From: CAZJHX01 sp964545715
Lineage (GTDB): Bacteria; Myxococcota_A; UBA9042; GCA-2863065
Direction: 5' to 3'
Length of the DNA: 22,935 nt
Assembly: GCA_964545715.1 (NCBI GenBank)
Contig: CAZJHX010000170.1
Span: 1-22,935, forward strand
Positions 16,401-22,935 of this stretch are shown one piece after another. The position numbers were made by a program, and so were the translations under genes. The number at the start of each line of letters is the position of its first letter. Positions within the stretch are counted from its first letter, which is position 1. The notes under the pieces were generated by a model, which had not been told where the DNA came from, searched no databases, and saw only the letters and a list, made by a program, of their open reading frames with translations.

Positions 16401-16979
16401 GACGACGCGGACGCCTTGCTGGCGGAGGCTGAGCGCCACTTCCAGGAGGCCGGCTGCCGGTGGGGGTTGGCGCATTGCGGCAACCAGCGGGGTGAGCATG
16501 CGCGCTTTCGCGGCGATCTGGAGGAGGCCGAGCGGTGCTACCGGGACTCGCTGGCGATGTGCGAGGCCGTCGGGCTGGATACGGTCACGCGCGAGCTGAA
16601 TCTGGCCGTGACGCTGACCGAGGCCGGCCGATACGTGGAGGCTCGAGCGCTGCTGGAGGGGACCGTCCGCACGGTGGAGCGCCAGGGGCGCAAGCCGCTT
16701 ATCGGCTGCTGCAGCGCCTCTCTGCTGCCGGCGCTGGCAGGTGTCGAGGACTGGCGCGCGTGGGACAAGCGCGTGCTGATCGCTGTCGCAGAGCTTCAGG
16801 CTACGGGTTTTGTCAACGTGGACGTGGCGCGCAGCGCTGAGCTGGCGGGCCGGCTGGCGGCGCAGGCAGGGCAGGGCAGGCGCGCGAAAGACGCCTACGA
16901 GATCGCTTGGACTCAGCTGCGGACGTTAGGCGATGCGGCGGGTGCGCAGGCGGCGCGGGACGCGATGGAGGCTCTTTAA
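13407..16979 (+). CDS. Ser/Thr protein kinase fused to an AAA-type ATPase and TPR region
   Basis: About 1190 residues, counted from a TTG at 13407 with GGGG 6 nt upstream; no ATG lies before the kinase P-loop. The kinase domain (about 8-275) is complete: GRGAMGEV (17-24), Lys39 in AVKVL, HRDLKPAN (141-148), DFG (171-173) and the MAPE segment (194-197). An acidic linker rich in Asp, Glu and Thr (about 290-395) follows. Next is a STAND/AAA-like ATPase with Walker A GPAGSGKS (425-432) and Walker B VIVWLDD (548-554). Residues from about 800 are TPR-like helical repeats. No transmembrane segment is visible, so it is cytosolic. The layout matches PknK-type and myxobacterial kinase-ATPase-TPR proteins, but there is no C-terminal LuxR-type DNA-binding domain. 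Targets are unknown. Confidence 0.9.
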   Translation: MNTRIPVGPFDLHARIGRGAMGEVWRGVHRTQDVPVAVKVLTSLVGRDEGVLASFRHEVRAAASLDHSGIVTVFDYGQVGASTEEASRGAIEAGTPYLVMELIDGVSAAELKGQLPWAGLKHVLLGLLDALAHAHARGLVHRDLKPANLLLPGDPAAWRLGAPAVGIKLTDFGVALDLDAEGEDDEIVGTPNYMAPEQVQARWRDFGPWTDLYGCGCLAYTLAVGNPPFKLGNLHATLTAHCMTELPALAPDLAVPDGFEQWLHRMTAKSPRRRFRRAADAAWALLNLGDSEDGSVVGQGALERDDTIVERMTFDDRADQTDPTAVGEEALPETLHWMEGGAETTLPLSDVAASGTAGTDAPPHPRTWERPEPPVAGMRLTGAGLTLYGLRTVPLVDRTPERDALWQALLAVRVTGRARALVLTGPAGSGKSRLARWMCERGHEVGAADVLRAEHGPAPGPGHGLGPMLMRFMRAQGLDRKGLLERAESVLRRLDITEPHHWHALVEMISPAPADAEADTVPVCFVDPAERYARIRSLLARLASDRPVIVWLDDVQWGADALAFAEQLLVSQDRYALPVLLVMTVQSEAMADRPAERDVVSELLKRDDAAEVEVGSLPAAFRGRLIRELLGLEGALATRVEERTAGNPLFAVQLVGDWVHRGVLVPGSRGFRLQRGAVADLPDDLHQVWSSAIDRLLEDRPAADEVALQVRAVLGPGADAGEWKEACARLGVEPSPDLVEVLLQRRLARPREGGLAQGWAFVHTMLNESLERRARDSGQWAEHHRVCADMLRERAATKGQAERIGRHLVQAQALQEALAPLLEGARACVLRGDCAGARELLKLRETTLGQLGVDKQDARWGHGWAISSEVARRQGRFQESQWWYTKLERTSRERRWEDLLPVALVERGTVMRMRGDDMEAAFKTLSDAADLASTRGDEMTRAHGLRELGILCKARGDLAGAVDFARAAQASFEAAGSTVYAARCLLNQCHVAAQQGRLDDADALLAEAERHFQEAGCRWGLAHCGNQRGEHARFRGDLEEAERCYRDSLAMCEAVGLDTVTRELNLAVTLTEAGRYVEARALLEGTVRTVERQGRKPLIGCCSASLLPALAGVEDWRAWDKRVLIAVAELQATGFVNVDVARSAELAGRLAAQAGQGRRAKDAYEIAWTQLRTLGDAAGAQAARDAMEAL

Positions 16980-16983
16980 CGGG

Positions 16984-18093
16984 CTACGGGCACTCGGGGA
17001 ACTGGTTCTGACCCGGCAGCTCGTCGTCGGGCAGCAGCTCGATACCCTTGTCCACGATGACCTGGTCGAACATGTCGGTGATGCGGAACGTGTACGGACC
17101 GTTGCCCATGCCGCTGCCGTCCACGTAGTAGTTCCAGTCCTCGAACTCGGGCTCGCTGAAGGTCTGGCCGTTGTCGGCGCTGTACTCCAGGCGCTTGATC
17201 GGGTGGCGCGCGTTGCGGACCTGCACAGCGGTCCAATACGGGCTGCTGCCAAACTTGTAGTGGTAGCGGACGGGGCCCTCGACGGGGCATGAGACCAGCT
17301 GCCACTTCGCCTTGACCCAGTTCCACGGGTCGTCGGTGGTGATGTCCTGGAACGCCTCTTCGGTCATGACGATCTCGTCCTCGGCGCAGAACTTACATTT
17401 GTCGATGACCTTGGCGATGGTGTGGCCGGTCGGCCCGTCGATGCGAATGCAGGCGCCACACATCTTGGAGTCTTGGAAGTCCGCCATGGAGAGCGCCGCC
17501 AGGTGGGTGCCCATGTCCCAGCCGCCGTAGCCGCAGGAGGGGACCTCTTTCTGGTAGATGACCTTGGCCATGCGGGTGTGCGCGATCTCGCTGCAGACCT
17601 TGGGTCCGGGGGGCTCGACGGGGTCGTCGGGCTCGCCGTCGCCGGAGCCGTTGTCGTCGCCGGGATCGATCGGGTCGCCGCCGCCGGAGGCCGCGCCGGT
17701 GCCGGTGCCGGATCCGCCGTCGGGCGCTGCGCCGCCGTCATCCGTGCCGCCGTTGTCCTCGCCCGCGGGCTCGTTGGTCGCGCCGGTGTCGGTGTCGCCG
17801 CCGCCGAAGCCCTCACCGTCCTCCTCGGGCGGCGAGTCGTCCTCGCTGGGGTCCGTCTGCAGCGCGGGAGGTAGCGGGACGTTGGCGTTTTCGTGCTCGG
17901 GGTCGTCCGGCTCGGCGGGTCCGGCGGCCGGATCGTTTTGCTGACCGCCCTCGTGCACCGGCGGCTGGTAGGCGTTCTCGTAGTACGGAAGCGGCTCCTG
18001 TTTTTCGGTCGCCAGGCAACCGCAGAGCACGAGACCGATCACGGCCGGGGCCAGAAAGACGAAGCTGTAGCGTATTGAAGGTCGCATACGCAT
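16984..18093 (-). CDS. Expansin-like lipoprotein (EXLX1/YoaJ type) with acidic linker
   Basis: 369 residues from the ATG at 18093; a second ATG at 18087 is possible. The signal ends in a lipobox, LCGC, giving lipidated Cys26. Residues 36-165 are a low-complexity linker rich in Gly, Asp, Glu and Pro. Residues 166-369 are a two-domain bacterial expansin. D1 contains CGYGGW, CGACIRIDGPTGHTIAKVID and EEAFQDI. D2 contains YHYKFGSSPYWTAVQVRN and ends in QFPECP. Aromatic residues Tyr286, Trp287 and Trp320 fit the cellulose-binding platform (CBM63). Eight cysteines suggest disulfides, unlike B. subtilis EXLX1. Thr12 and Asp82 of EXLX1 align with Val178 and Val242, so wall-loosening activity is doubtful. 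Its stop lies 4 bases from that of the convergent kinase gene. Confidence 0.87.
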   Translation of the reverse strand: MRMRPSIRYSFVFLAPAVIGLVLCGCLATEKQEPLPYYENAYQPPVHEGGQQNDPAAGPAEPDDPEHENANVPLPPALQTDPSEDDSPPEEDGEGFGGGDTDTGATNEPAGEDNGGTDDGGAAPDGGSGTGTGAASGGGDPIDPGDDNGSGDGEPDDPVEPPGPKVCSEIAHTRMAKVIYQKEVPSCGYGGWDMGTHLAALSMADFQDSKMCGACIRIDGPTGHTIAKVIDKCKFCAEDEIVMTEEAFQDITTDDPWNWVKAKWQLVSCPVEGPVRYHYKFGSSPYWTAVQVRNARHPIKRLEYSADNGQTFSEPEFEDWNYYVDGSGMGNGPYTFRITDMFDQVIVDKGIELLPDDELPGQNQFPECP

Positions 18094-18115
18094 GTAGTCG
18101 GGTCGTAAGGCGATT

Positions 18116-18125
18116 CCCTTAAGGG
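18116..18125. promoter_or_regulatory. 10-bp palindrome in the divergent expansin/PEGA promoter gap
   Basis: CCCTTAAGGG is a perfect palindrome near the centre of the 63-bp gap (18094-18156) between the expansin-like and PEGA-like genes. A shared operator is possible. Ten symmetric bases can occur by chance, so confidence is low. Confidence 0.2.
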
Positions 18126-18156
18126 TCGTGGTCACTGTGTCGTAGGATGTGGCGTG

Positions 18157-19203
18157 ATGATTCGAGCCTTCATAGTGGCGACGGTGCTTCTCGCAGGACC
18201 CGCGCAGGCCCAGCACCTGGACGATCGGCAGGCGGTCGCGCTGGCGGATGAGGCGGTCCAGGCCTTTGACATGGGCGACTTTCCCCAGGCCGTGCAGCTG
18301 TTCATGGAGGCCTTTGAGAAGAACGGCGATCCCGTGTTCTTGTTCGACGCCGCGCGCGCCATGCAGGGGGCGCGTCAGACCGGGGAGGCGCTGAACCTGT
18401 ACCAGGCTTACCTGGCGCACGCGCCCGGCGGAGCGCATCGGGAGGAGGTCGAGCGGTCGATCCGGTCGCTGTCCAGGCTGGCGCAGCGCACGCACGGGCA
18501 GGTGCGCTTTCGATCGGAGCCCAAGGGCGCCACGGTGACCCTGATCCAGGGTGTGGACCTCAGGAAAGGGGAGCGCCGGCGCCTGGGCATCACGCCGTTT
18601 GATGTGTGGCTGCCGCACGGCCGGATCGTGGCGGAGGTGTCGATCGAGAAGGCGCCGCCGCGCGTGCATTTGATCGAGGTCGAGGCCGGCAGCGTCGCGA
18701 CGGTGGTGACCAAGCGCGTCGTGACGCGTAACAACGGCTTTGGCCGGCTGCGGATCATCGGGATGACGGCCAAATCCAAGATCACGGTGGGCGGCCAGAC
18801 TGTGCTGGCGACGACCGGCCCCAAGATGCTGCGGGTGGCCGCGGGGCGTTATCGCATCAAGGCGCAGACGCCGGGTCAGGAGCCGTTTGACGAGGTCTTC
18901 CCGGTCGCCGCGGGGCAGTCGGTGACCGTGGATATCGGCACCTCCTCGCTCAAGGGCAAAGGCGTGGTGCCGGTCGCGACGCTCTCGAGACCGCAGGACA
19001 ACTCGGGGATACGCACGGGGGGCTGGACGCTGATCGGGATTGGCATCGCGGCTGTTGCCGCCGGCGTCACGCTCCACGTTCTGGCCGGACAGGACGGGGC
19101 CGGGGCCACGGACTTCGACAACGGCAAGCTGGTTGGCGCCTATGCGGCGGACGGCGTCGGCGTGGTGTCGCTGATCACAGGCGGTATCCTGCTGTCGTTC
19201 TGA
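18157..19203 (+). CDS. TPR/PEGA-like envelope protein with C-terminal membrane segments
   Basis: 348 residues from the ATG at 18157, which has AGGA nine bases upstream; a GTG directly before it could add one residue. Residues 1-18 form a signal peptide ending AQAQ. Two TPR-like helical units cover about 22-110 (ADEAVQAFDMGDFPQAVQLFMEA, then FLFDAARAMQ). The middle (about 115-285) is beta-rich, with PEGA-like phrases such as VRFRSEPKGATVTL and LRVAAGRYRIKAQTPGQEPF. Two hydrophobic segments near the C-terminus (about 295-318 and 330-347) suggest anchoring in the inner membrane. Myxococcota encode many proteins of this type; their roles are mostly unknown. It is divergent from the expansin gene and 19 bases upstream of the radical SAM gene, with which it may be co-transcribed. 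Confidence 0.83.
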   Translation: MIRAFIVATVLLAGPAQAQHLDDRQAVALADEAVQAFDMGDFPQAVQLFMEAFEKNGDPVFLFDAARAMQGARQTGEALNLYQAYLAHAPGGAHREEVERSIRSLSRLAQRTHGQVRFRSEPKGATVTLIQGVDLRKGERRRLGITPFDVWLPHGRIVAEVSIEKAPPRVHLIEVEAGSVATVVTKRVVTRNNGFGRLRIIGMTAKSKITVGGQTVLATTGPKMLRVAAGRYRIKAQTPGQEPFDEVFPVAAGQSVTVDIGTSSLKGKGVVPVATLSRPQDNSGIRTGGWTLIGIGIAAVAAGVTLHVLAGQDGAGATDFDNGKLVGAYAADGVGVVSLITGGILLSF

Positions 19204-19222
19204 CCGATATGCTGCAAATGCG

Positions 19223-20281
19223 ATGTACGAAGCCCGCTACTGGCAGCAGCTCGATGACACCAAGATCCAGTGCGATCTGTGCCCGCGTCACTGCAAGCTC
19301 AGCGACGGTCAGCGCGCCTTTTGTTTTGTGCGGCGGCGCGAGGGCGACTCGCTGGTTCTGACCACCTACGGTCGCAGCACCGGGTTCTGCATCGACCCCA
19401 TCGAAAAGAAGCCGCTGAACCACTTTCTGCCGGGGACCCCGGTGCTGTCCTTCGGGACGGCCGGCTGCAACCTGGGCTGCAAGTTCTGCCAGAACTGGGA
19501 CATCTCCAAGTCGCGGGAGGTGGCGCGGCTGAGCGATGTCGCGACGCCTGAGGCCATCGCGCGGTCGGCCAGGGGTGCGGGCTGTCGCAGCGTGGCGTTT
19601 ACGTACAACGATCCGGTCATCTGGGCGGAGTACGCCATCGACACGGCCATCGCCTGTCACGAGGCGGGTGTGAAGACCGTCGCGGTCACGGCCGGCTACA
19701 TCACCGAGCTGGCGCGCGGGGACTTCTTTGAGCATCTGGATGCGGCCAATGTAGACCTGAAGGCCTTTACCGAGACCTTTTATAAGAAGCTGTGCTTTGC
19801 CGAGCTGGCGCCGGTGCTCGAGACGCTGAGCTGGTTGAAGCGCGAGACCGACGTGTGGTTCGAGGTCACGACCCTGCTGATCCCCGGGCAGAACGACAGC
19901 GAGTCGGAGCTGACGCAGCTGTGTCAGTGGTTTGCCGAGAATCTGGGCCCGACCGTGCCGCTGCACTTCTCGGCCTTTCACCCGGACTTCAAGATGCAGG
20001 ACCTGCCCCGGACGCCCACGCCCACGCTGCAGACGGCCGTGCGGATCGCCCGACAGCATGGGTTGCAGTACGTCTATACAGGCAACGTGCACGACCGGGA
20101 CGGCGACACGACCTTCTGCCCGGGCTGCGGCATGGCGGTCATCGTGCGCGACTGGTATCAGCTGCTGACCTGGAAGCTGACAGACGGGTGCTGCTCGGGC
20201 TGCGGCTACGCTATCGACGGCGTCTTTGAGAGTCAGCCGGGGTCGTGGGGTTCAAAGCGGCAGCGCCTTCGAATTCGCTGA
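19223..20281 (+). CDS. amrS: AmmeMemoRadiSam system radical SAM enzyme
   Basis: 352 residues. C-N-L-G-C-K-F-C (Cys82, 86, 89) is the CxxxCxxC site that binds the 4Fe-4S cluster and SAM. The N-terminal CDLCPRHCKL (17-26), GRSTGFCIDPIEKKPLNHF (from 50) and C-terminal CPGCG and CCSGCG zinc-type motifs are diagnostic of AmrS, a relative of pyruvate formate-lyase activating enzyme. YNDPVIWAEY near 131 is another family hallmark. The reaction is not known to me. The name comes from genomic association with AMMECR1-like and MEMO1-like genes, and neither is in this window. No strong ribosome site precedes the ATG. After GYAIDGVFE, where the family usually ends, about 16 extra basic residues run into the convergent membrane-protein gene, which it overlaps by 71 bases. 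Confidence 0.92.
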   Translation: MYEARYWQQLDDTKIQCDLCPRHCKLSDGQRAFCFVRRREGDSLVLTTYGRSTGFCIDPIEKKPLNHFLPGTPVLSFGTAGCNLGCKFCQNWDISKSREVARLSDVATPEAIARSARGAGCRSVAFTYNDPVIWAEYAIDTAIACHEAGVKTVAVTAGYITELARGDFFEHLDAANVDLKAFTETFYKKLCFAELAPVLETLSWLKRETDVWFEVTTLLIPGQNDSESELTQLCQWFAENLGPTVPLHFSAFHPDFKMQDLPRTPTPTLQTAVRIARQHGLQYVYTGNVHDRDGDTTFCPGCGMAVIVRDWYQLLTWKLTDGCCSGCGYAIDGVFESQPGSWGSKRQRLRIR

Positions 20282-20729
20282 TGATGATCCCCAGGGCCGC
20301 GCCGAAGCTGGGTGTGACGATGTCGTGCCACAGCGCCACCTTTGTGTAGAGCGAGGCTGCCAGGACCAGGATGCAGACCCACATCTCCACAGCGTAGAGA
20401 GGCTGGCTGCGCCGGCGCGCCGCCCACATGACAAAGAAGACAAACAGCAGCACGTGGCCGCTGACCGGGATGAGAAACACCAGGCGGGCGACGGCCAGCA
20501 GCCCGAGCGCGGCGATCTGACGCAGCAAGACCGTGGAGCGGGTCTCCAGCCACTCGGCCAGCAGCACGCCGAAGAACGGAAACGCGGAGACCATGTAGGT
20601 GAAGGGGGCGCTGTGGGGCAGGGCGTAGCCGACCGTGACGACCGGCAGCGGTCCTTTCAGCCACAGCGCGAGGCCGCCGGCCAGACTGCACAGCAGCGCG
20701 CCGACCACGTGCCGCCTTGTGGTGCTCAC
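20211..20729 (-). CDS. Small polytopic membrane protein, function unknown
   Basis: 172 residues from a GTG at 20729 that overlaps the rimI stop as GTGA, indicating translational coupling. About five hydrophobic segments are visible, near 8-25, 43-62, 69-90, 91-107 and 114-148, with RR(R) and a terminal QRRRR providing positive charge. No catalytic motif stands out and I do not recognise the family. It is the last gene of the RNase J-like/engB/CDF/rimI run. Its final 24 codons overlap the end of the convergent radical SAM gene. The open frame upstream of 20729 in the same frame is a shadow of rimI. Confidence 0.7.
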   Translation of the reverse strand: MSTTRRHVVGALLCSLAGGLALWLKGPLPVVTVGYALPHSAPFTYMVSAFPFFGVLLAEWLETRSTVLLRQIAALGLLAVARLVFLIPVSGHVLLFVFFVMWAARRRSQPLYAVEMWVCILVLAASLYTKVALWHDIVTPSFGAALGIIISEFEGAAALNPTTPADSQRRRR

Positions 20730-21172
20730 AGGTCGCGCCGCATGACGATGGCGTCCTCTTTGCGCGCGGCGTAATAGCCTTTGCGCACAGCGATTGGCGC
20801 AAAACCCTGGTCCGTGTAGAGCGCGATCGCGGCGACGTTGGAGCGGCGCACCTCCAAGCTGATGTGGCGGGCGTTGGCGTCCAGAGCGGTCTCGATAACG
20901 TAGTCGACCAGCGTGCGCCCCAGGCCCTGGCGACGCAGGCGCGGCGCGATCGCCACGTTGAGGATTTCCAGCTCGTCGATGATGAGCCAGTAGACGATGT
21001 AGCCGACCAGCTCGTCGCCCGACCACAGCAGCTGGGGGTGCGAGTGCCGGTTGGCCAGCTCGCCGCGAAAGTGCTCCGCCGTCCAGGGATCGTCGAAGGA
21101 GTGGGCCTCCAGCGCAAGGACGGCGTCCAGATCGGCGTCGGTCATGGCCGCAAAGCGCAGGCCCGAGGTCAT
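20726..21172 (-). CDS. rimI: Ribosomal protein S18-alanine N-acetyltransferase (RimI-type GNAT)
   Basis: 148 residues, the usual RimI length. The GNAT core includes LEILNVAIAP (68-77) followed by the acetyl-CoA loop RLRRQGLGRTL (78-88), and LEVRRSNVAAIALYTDQGF with the late KGYY...EDAIVM segment that is characteristic of RimI. The enzyme acetylates the N-terminal alanine of ribosomal protein S18; in some bacteria it has broader targets. The ATG overlaps the CDF stop as ATGA, and its own stop overlaps the next start. TsaB, a common neighbour of RimI, is not here. Another N-terminal GNAT acetyltransferase is the main alternative. Confidence 0.87.
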   Translation of the reverse strand: MTSGLRFAAMTDADLDAVLALEAHSFDDPWTAEHFRGELANRHSHPQLLWSGDELVGYIVYWLIIDELEILNVAIAPRLRRQGLGRTLVDYVIETALDANARHISLEVRRSNVAAIALYTDQGFAPIAVRKGYYAARKEDAIVMRRDL

Positions 21173-22131
21173 GCGGGCTCGGGGGGAAGCTCGCCGCCGG
21201 TGGTGCGCAAGGAGTCGGCCTCGATGAAGATCCGCTGCACCGACGGTACGGCGACGTTGACGGCCTCTTCGATGGCGTCGATCGCGCGCTCCAGGTCCAG
21301 GGTGGTGAGCCCAGGGCGGAAGGCGATCCCCACATTGAGAAGGATGTACTGCTCGCCCATGTGCAGTGTCTTGAGCTCCACGATGCTCTGAACATCGGTG
21401 ATGCCCAGGATGGCCTCCGAGATGGCCGCCTCGTCGCGGTCGTTGGCGCTCAGCCCGATCAGCAGGTTCTTGGTCATGTAGCCCAGGAAAAAGGCGACCA
21501 CCGCCAGGATGACGCCGATCAGCACGGTGGCCAGCGCGTCGTACAGCGGATTGCCTGTGACCATGGCCGCCACGACACCGGCCAACGCCACCAGCAGGCC
21601 CGCCACTGCGGCGGCGTCTTCAAAGAGGATGGTGACGATGGTCGACGATCGGTTGTGATCGATGGCCTCCCGGAAGCCCATGTCACCCATTTGCACGCGA
21701 TACTCTTTGATAGCGATGAGGAGCGACCAGCCTTCGACCACCGTGCCGACACTCAAGATGCTGATCGCCACCCATGGATAGCTGGCGCTGGGGGCGCCGT
21801 GGCGATAGATTTCGACCAGCTTGTGGATGCCCTCGTAGAAGGCAAACGTGGCGCCCATCGTAAAGATGGAGATCGACACGACAAACGACCAGAAGTAGGC
21901 CTCTTTGCCGTAGCCGTAGGGGTGAGTTCGGTCGGGCGGCTTGGCGGACCGGTTCAGGCCCAGCATCATCAGCAGCTGGTTGCCGGTGTCCGCGACCGAG
22001 TGAAACGCCTCGGCCAGCATCGCGCTGGACCGGGTAACGAAGAACCCGGCAAACTTGGCTATCGCGATGATCCCGTTAGCGATCAACGCCGACATGATCA
22101 CTTTCTTGGCGTCGCCGCCTCCGCCTCCCAT
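21169..22131 (-). CDS. Cation diffusion facilitator transporter, ZnT9-like subgroup
   Basis: 320 residues with about six transmembrane segments and a C-terminal cytoplasmic domain (about 225-305), the plan of CDF metal exporters. AEAFHSVADTGNQ (40-52) supplies the first metal pair, His44 and Asp48. HPYGYGKE (70-77) is a family hallmark. In the fifth segment the usual HxxxD is replaced by an acidic EDAAAVAG (Glu171, Asp172), as in the ZnT9/SLC30A9-like subgroup, so zinc specificity is less certain. A glycine run (MGGGGGD) opens the protein. The start is one base after the engB stop, and the stop overlaps rimI. It probably moves a divalent cation across the inner membrane in exchange for protons. 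Confidence 0.92.
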   Translation of the reverse strand: MGGGGGDAKKVIMSALIANGIIAIAKFAGFFVTRSSAMLAEAFHSVADTGNQLLMMLGLNRSAKPPDRTHPYGYGKEAYFWSFVVSISIFTMGATFAFYEGIHKLVEIYRHGAPSASYPWVAISILSVGTVVEGWSLLIAIKEYRVQMGDMGFREAIDHNRSSTIVTILFEDAAAVAGLLVALAGVVAAMVTGNPLYDALATVLIGVILAVVAFFLGYMTKNLLIGLSANDRDEAAISEAILGITDVQSIVELKTLHMGEQYILLNVGIAFRPGLTTLDLERAIDAIEEAVNVAVPSVQRIFIEADSLRTTGGELPPEPA

Positions 22132-22132
22132 G

Positions 22133-22711
22133 TCAGCCTCCCACCAATCTGTCGATGTGTCTGATGAGCTTGTCCTTGCCGTCTTTGCTCAGCGTCGAGA
22201 AGCCCACCGCGTTTCGCTGGTCCACCTTGAGTGCGCTGGCCAGCTGTTGAACCCGCCCACCACGGCGGGTTTTGGAGACCTTATCGATCTTGGTGACCAC
22301 CAGCAACAAGGGCAGCTTTCGGGTTGCGAACTCGGCCACGACATCGTGCTCATCCTGGCGTGGATCCCGTCGAACATCGACCAGCAAGAAGCCCGCGCGC
22401 AGTGTTTGGCGAGAGTCCAGGTAGCTGCGGATCAGCGGCTGAAAGCTCATCCGAATCTTCTTGGGGGCTTTGGCGTAGCCGTATCCGGGGAAGTCGACCA
22501 GGCAGTACCGCTGGGCCACCGAGAAGAAGTGGATGGCCTGCGTGCGGCCGGGGGTGCTCGACACGCGCGCGAGCTGTCGATGGCCGGTCAGTGTGTTGAT
22601 CAGCGACGACTTGCCGACGTTTGACCGGCCGATAAAGCAGATCTCGGGGAGCCCTGATGTGTCGGGAAAGGCGCCCGGCTCGTAGGCGCCGCCGATGTAC
22701 TCGATCTTCAC
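22133..22711 (-). CDS. engB: Ribosome biogenesis GTP-binding protein EngB (YsxC/YihA)
   Basis: 192 residues, normal for this essential GTPase that acts in large ribosomal subunit assembly. All GTPase motifs are present: G1 GRSNVGKS (28-35), G2 STPGRTQ (52-58), G3 DFPGYGYA (73-80), G4 TKID (140-143) and a G5-like FST near the end. The stretch GYGYAK after G3 is diagnostic. The start is a GTG whose last bases form the stop of the upstream RNase J-like gene (GTGA). The CDF transporter follows one base after its stop. The coupled order RNase J-like, engB fits an RNA and ribosome maintenance operon. Confidence 0.96.
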   Translation of the reverse strand: MKIEYIGGAYEPGAFPDTSGLPEICFIGRSNVGKSSLINTLTGHRQLARVSSTPGRTQAIHFFSVAQRYCLVDFPGYGYAKAPKKIRMSFQPLIRSYLDSRQTLRAGFLLVDVRRDPRQDEHDVVAEFATRKLPLLLVVTKIDKVSKTRRGGRVQQLASALKVDQRNAVGFSTLSKDGKDKLIRHIDRLVGG

Positions 22712-22935
22712 GCGTCTGTGCCCCTCGGCGTGCGTGTTACGAACGTGACGACGGTAGGCTTTTTGCCGACCTCTTTGCGGAAGAATCGGCGCAGCTGCTG
22801 CTCGACTTCGTCCTCGATCGCCTCGTCTGTGGCGTCGGCGCTGACCGCGCCCCGCTCGTTCTCCACCCGCGTCGCGGCGCGCCCGAGCAACAAGCCGCTG
22901 TGCGTATACACCCCCCGCGCCTGCAACTCCACCTC
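22708..22935 (-). CDS. C-terminal end of a probable ribonuclease J (5' part outside window)
   Basis: The last 75 residues of a protein whose start lies beyond the window edge; the frame is open to the final base, so in-window start codons are not real starts. The segment ELQARGVYTHSG followed by LRRFFRKEVGKKPTVVTFV resembles the C-terminal domain of RNase J. That domain has an SRGF-like strand and then a helix ending in rrf.kk...rkP.v.pv. RNase J is a metallo-beta-lactamase endo/5'-exonuclease in RNA turnover. The catalytic domain is not visible, so this is inference. The stop overlaps the engB start as GTGA. Confidence 0.6.
   Translation of the reverse strand, partial: EVELQARGVYTHSGLLLGRAATRVENERGAVSADATDEAIEDEVEQQLRRFFRKEVGKKPTVVTFVTRTPRGTDA

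Noticed and set aside
17590..17990. Short tandem repeats with Gly/Asp/Pro codons
   Set aside because: They encode the low-complexity linker of the expansin-like lipoprotein. The irregular unit argues against a separate DNA repeat.
20233..21117. A 294-codon minus-strand frame across rimI and the membrane-protein gene
   Set aside because: It is out of frame with both genes, which have clear motifs or hydrophobic segments and overlapping start and stop codons.

Overview
The window is high-GC bacterial DNA with tightly packed genes. It looks like a chromosomal piece of a Myxococcota-type (former Deltaproteobacteria) organism. The evidence is a large cytosolic Ser/Thr kinase-ATPase-TPR protein, a PEGA-type envelope protein, acidic-linker lipoproteins, a bacterial expansin-like lipoprotein and a Tat-exported small dehydrogenase subunit. 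The phylum is an inference from gene style; no rRNA or other marker is present to confirm it. I saw no tRNA, rRNA, CRISPR array, phage gene or complete insertion sequence.

Layout. (1) 1-525, minus: start of a lipoprotein with a degenerate von Willebrand A-like domain, cut by the window edge. (2) 687-7867, minus: a translationally coupled run dusB, thiE, prmC, gamma-glutamylcyclotransferase-like, class III-like sirtuin, 5-oxoprolinase-type HyuA-HyuB fusion. The cyclotransferase and oxoprolinase would catalyse consecutive steps (gamma-glutamyl compound to 5-oxoproline to glutamate). (3) 7889-8056: a 168-bp, almost fully palindromic element flanked by TTTA repeats, filling the gap between dusB and the next gene. 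(4) 8058-12621: a GMC dehydrogenase and its Tat-signal small subunit (minus), divergent from an IPT/beta-propeller/di-haem cytochrome c (plus). This is a plausible periplasmic oxidation module. (5) 12618-16979: a secreted protein with three YxxxHP repeats (minus), divergent from a 1190-residue kinase-AAA-TPR signalling protein (plus). (6) 16984-18093, minus: expansin-like lipoprotein. (7) 18157-20281, plus: PEGA-like/TPR protein and the AmmeMemoRadiSam radical SAM enzyme. (8) 20211-22935, minus: C-terminus of a probable RNase J, engB, a CDF transporter, rimI and a small polytopic membrane protein, all overlapping or nearly so.

The right two thirds alternates short divergent promoter gaps (60-75 bp) with convergent junctions that have no spacer at all. 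One of these is a 71-bp tail-to-tail overlap. The most interesting items are the palindromic MITE-like element, the GGCT-sirtuin-oxoprolinase operon, the GMC/cytochrome module with a CX4CH haem site, and the expansin that appears to lack its key active-site residues.
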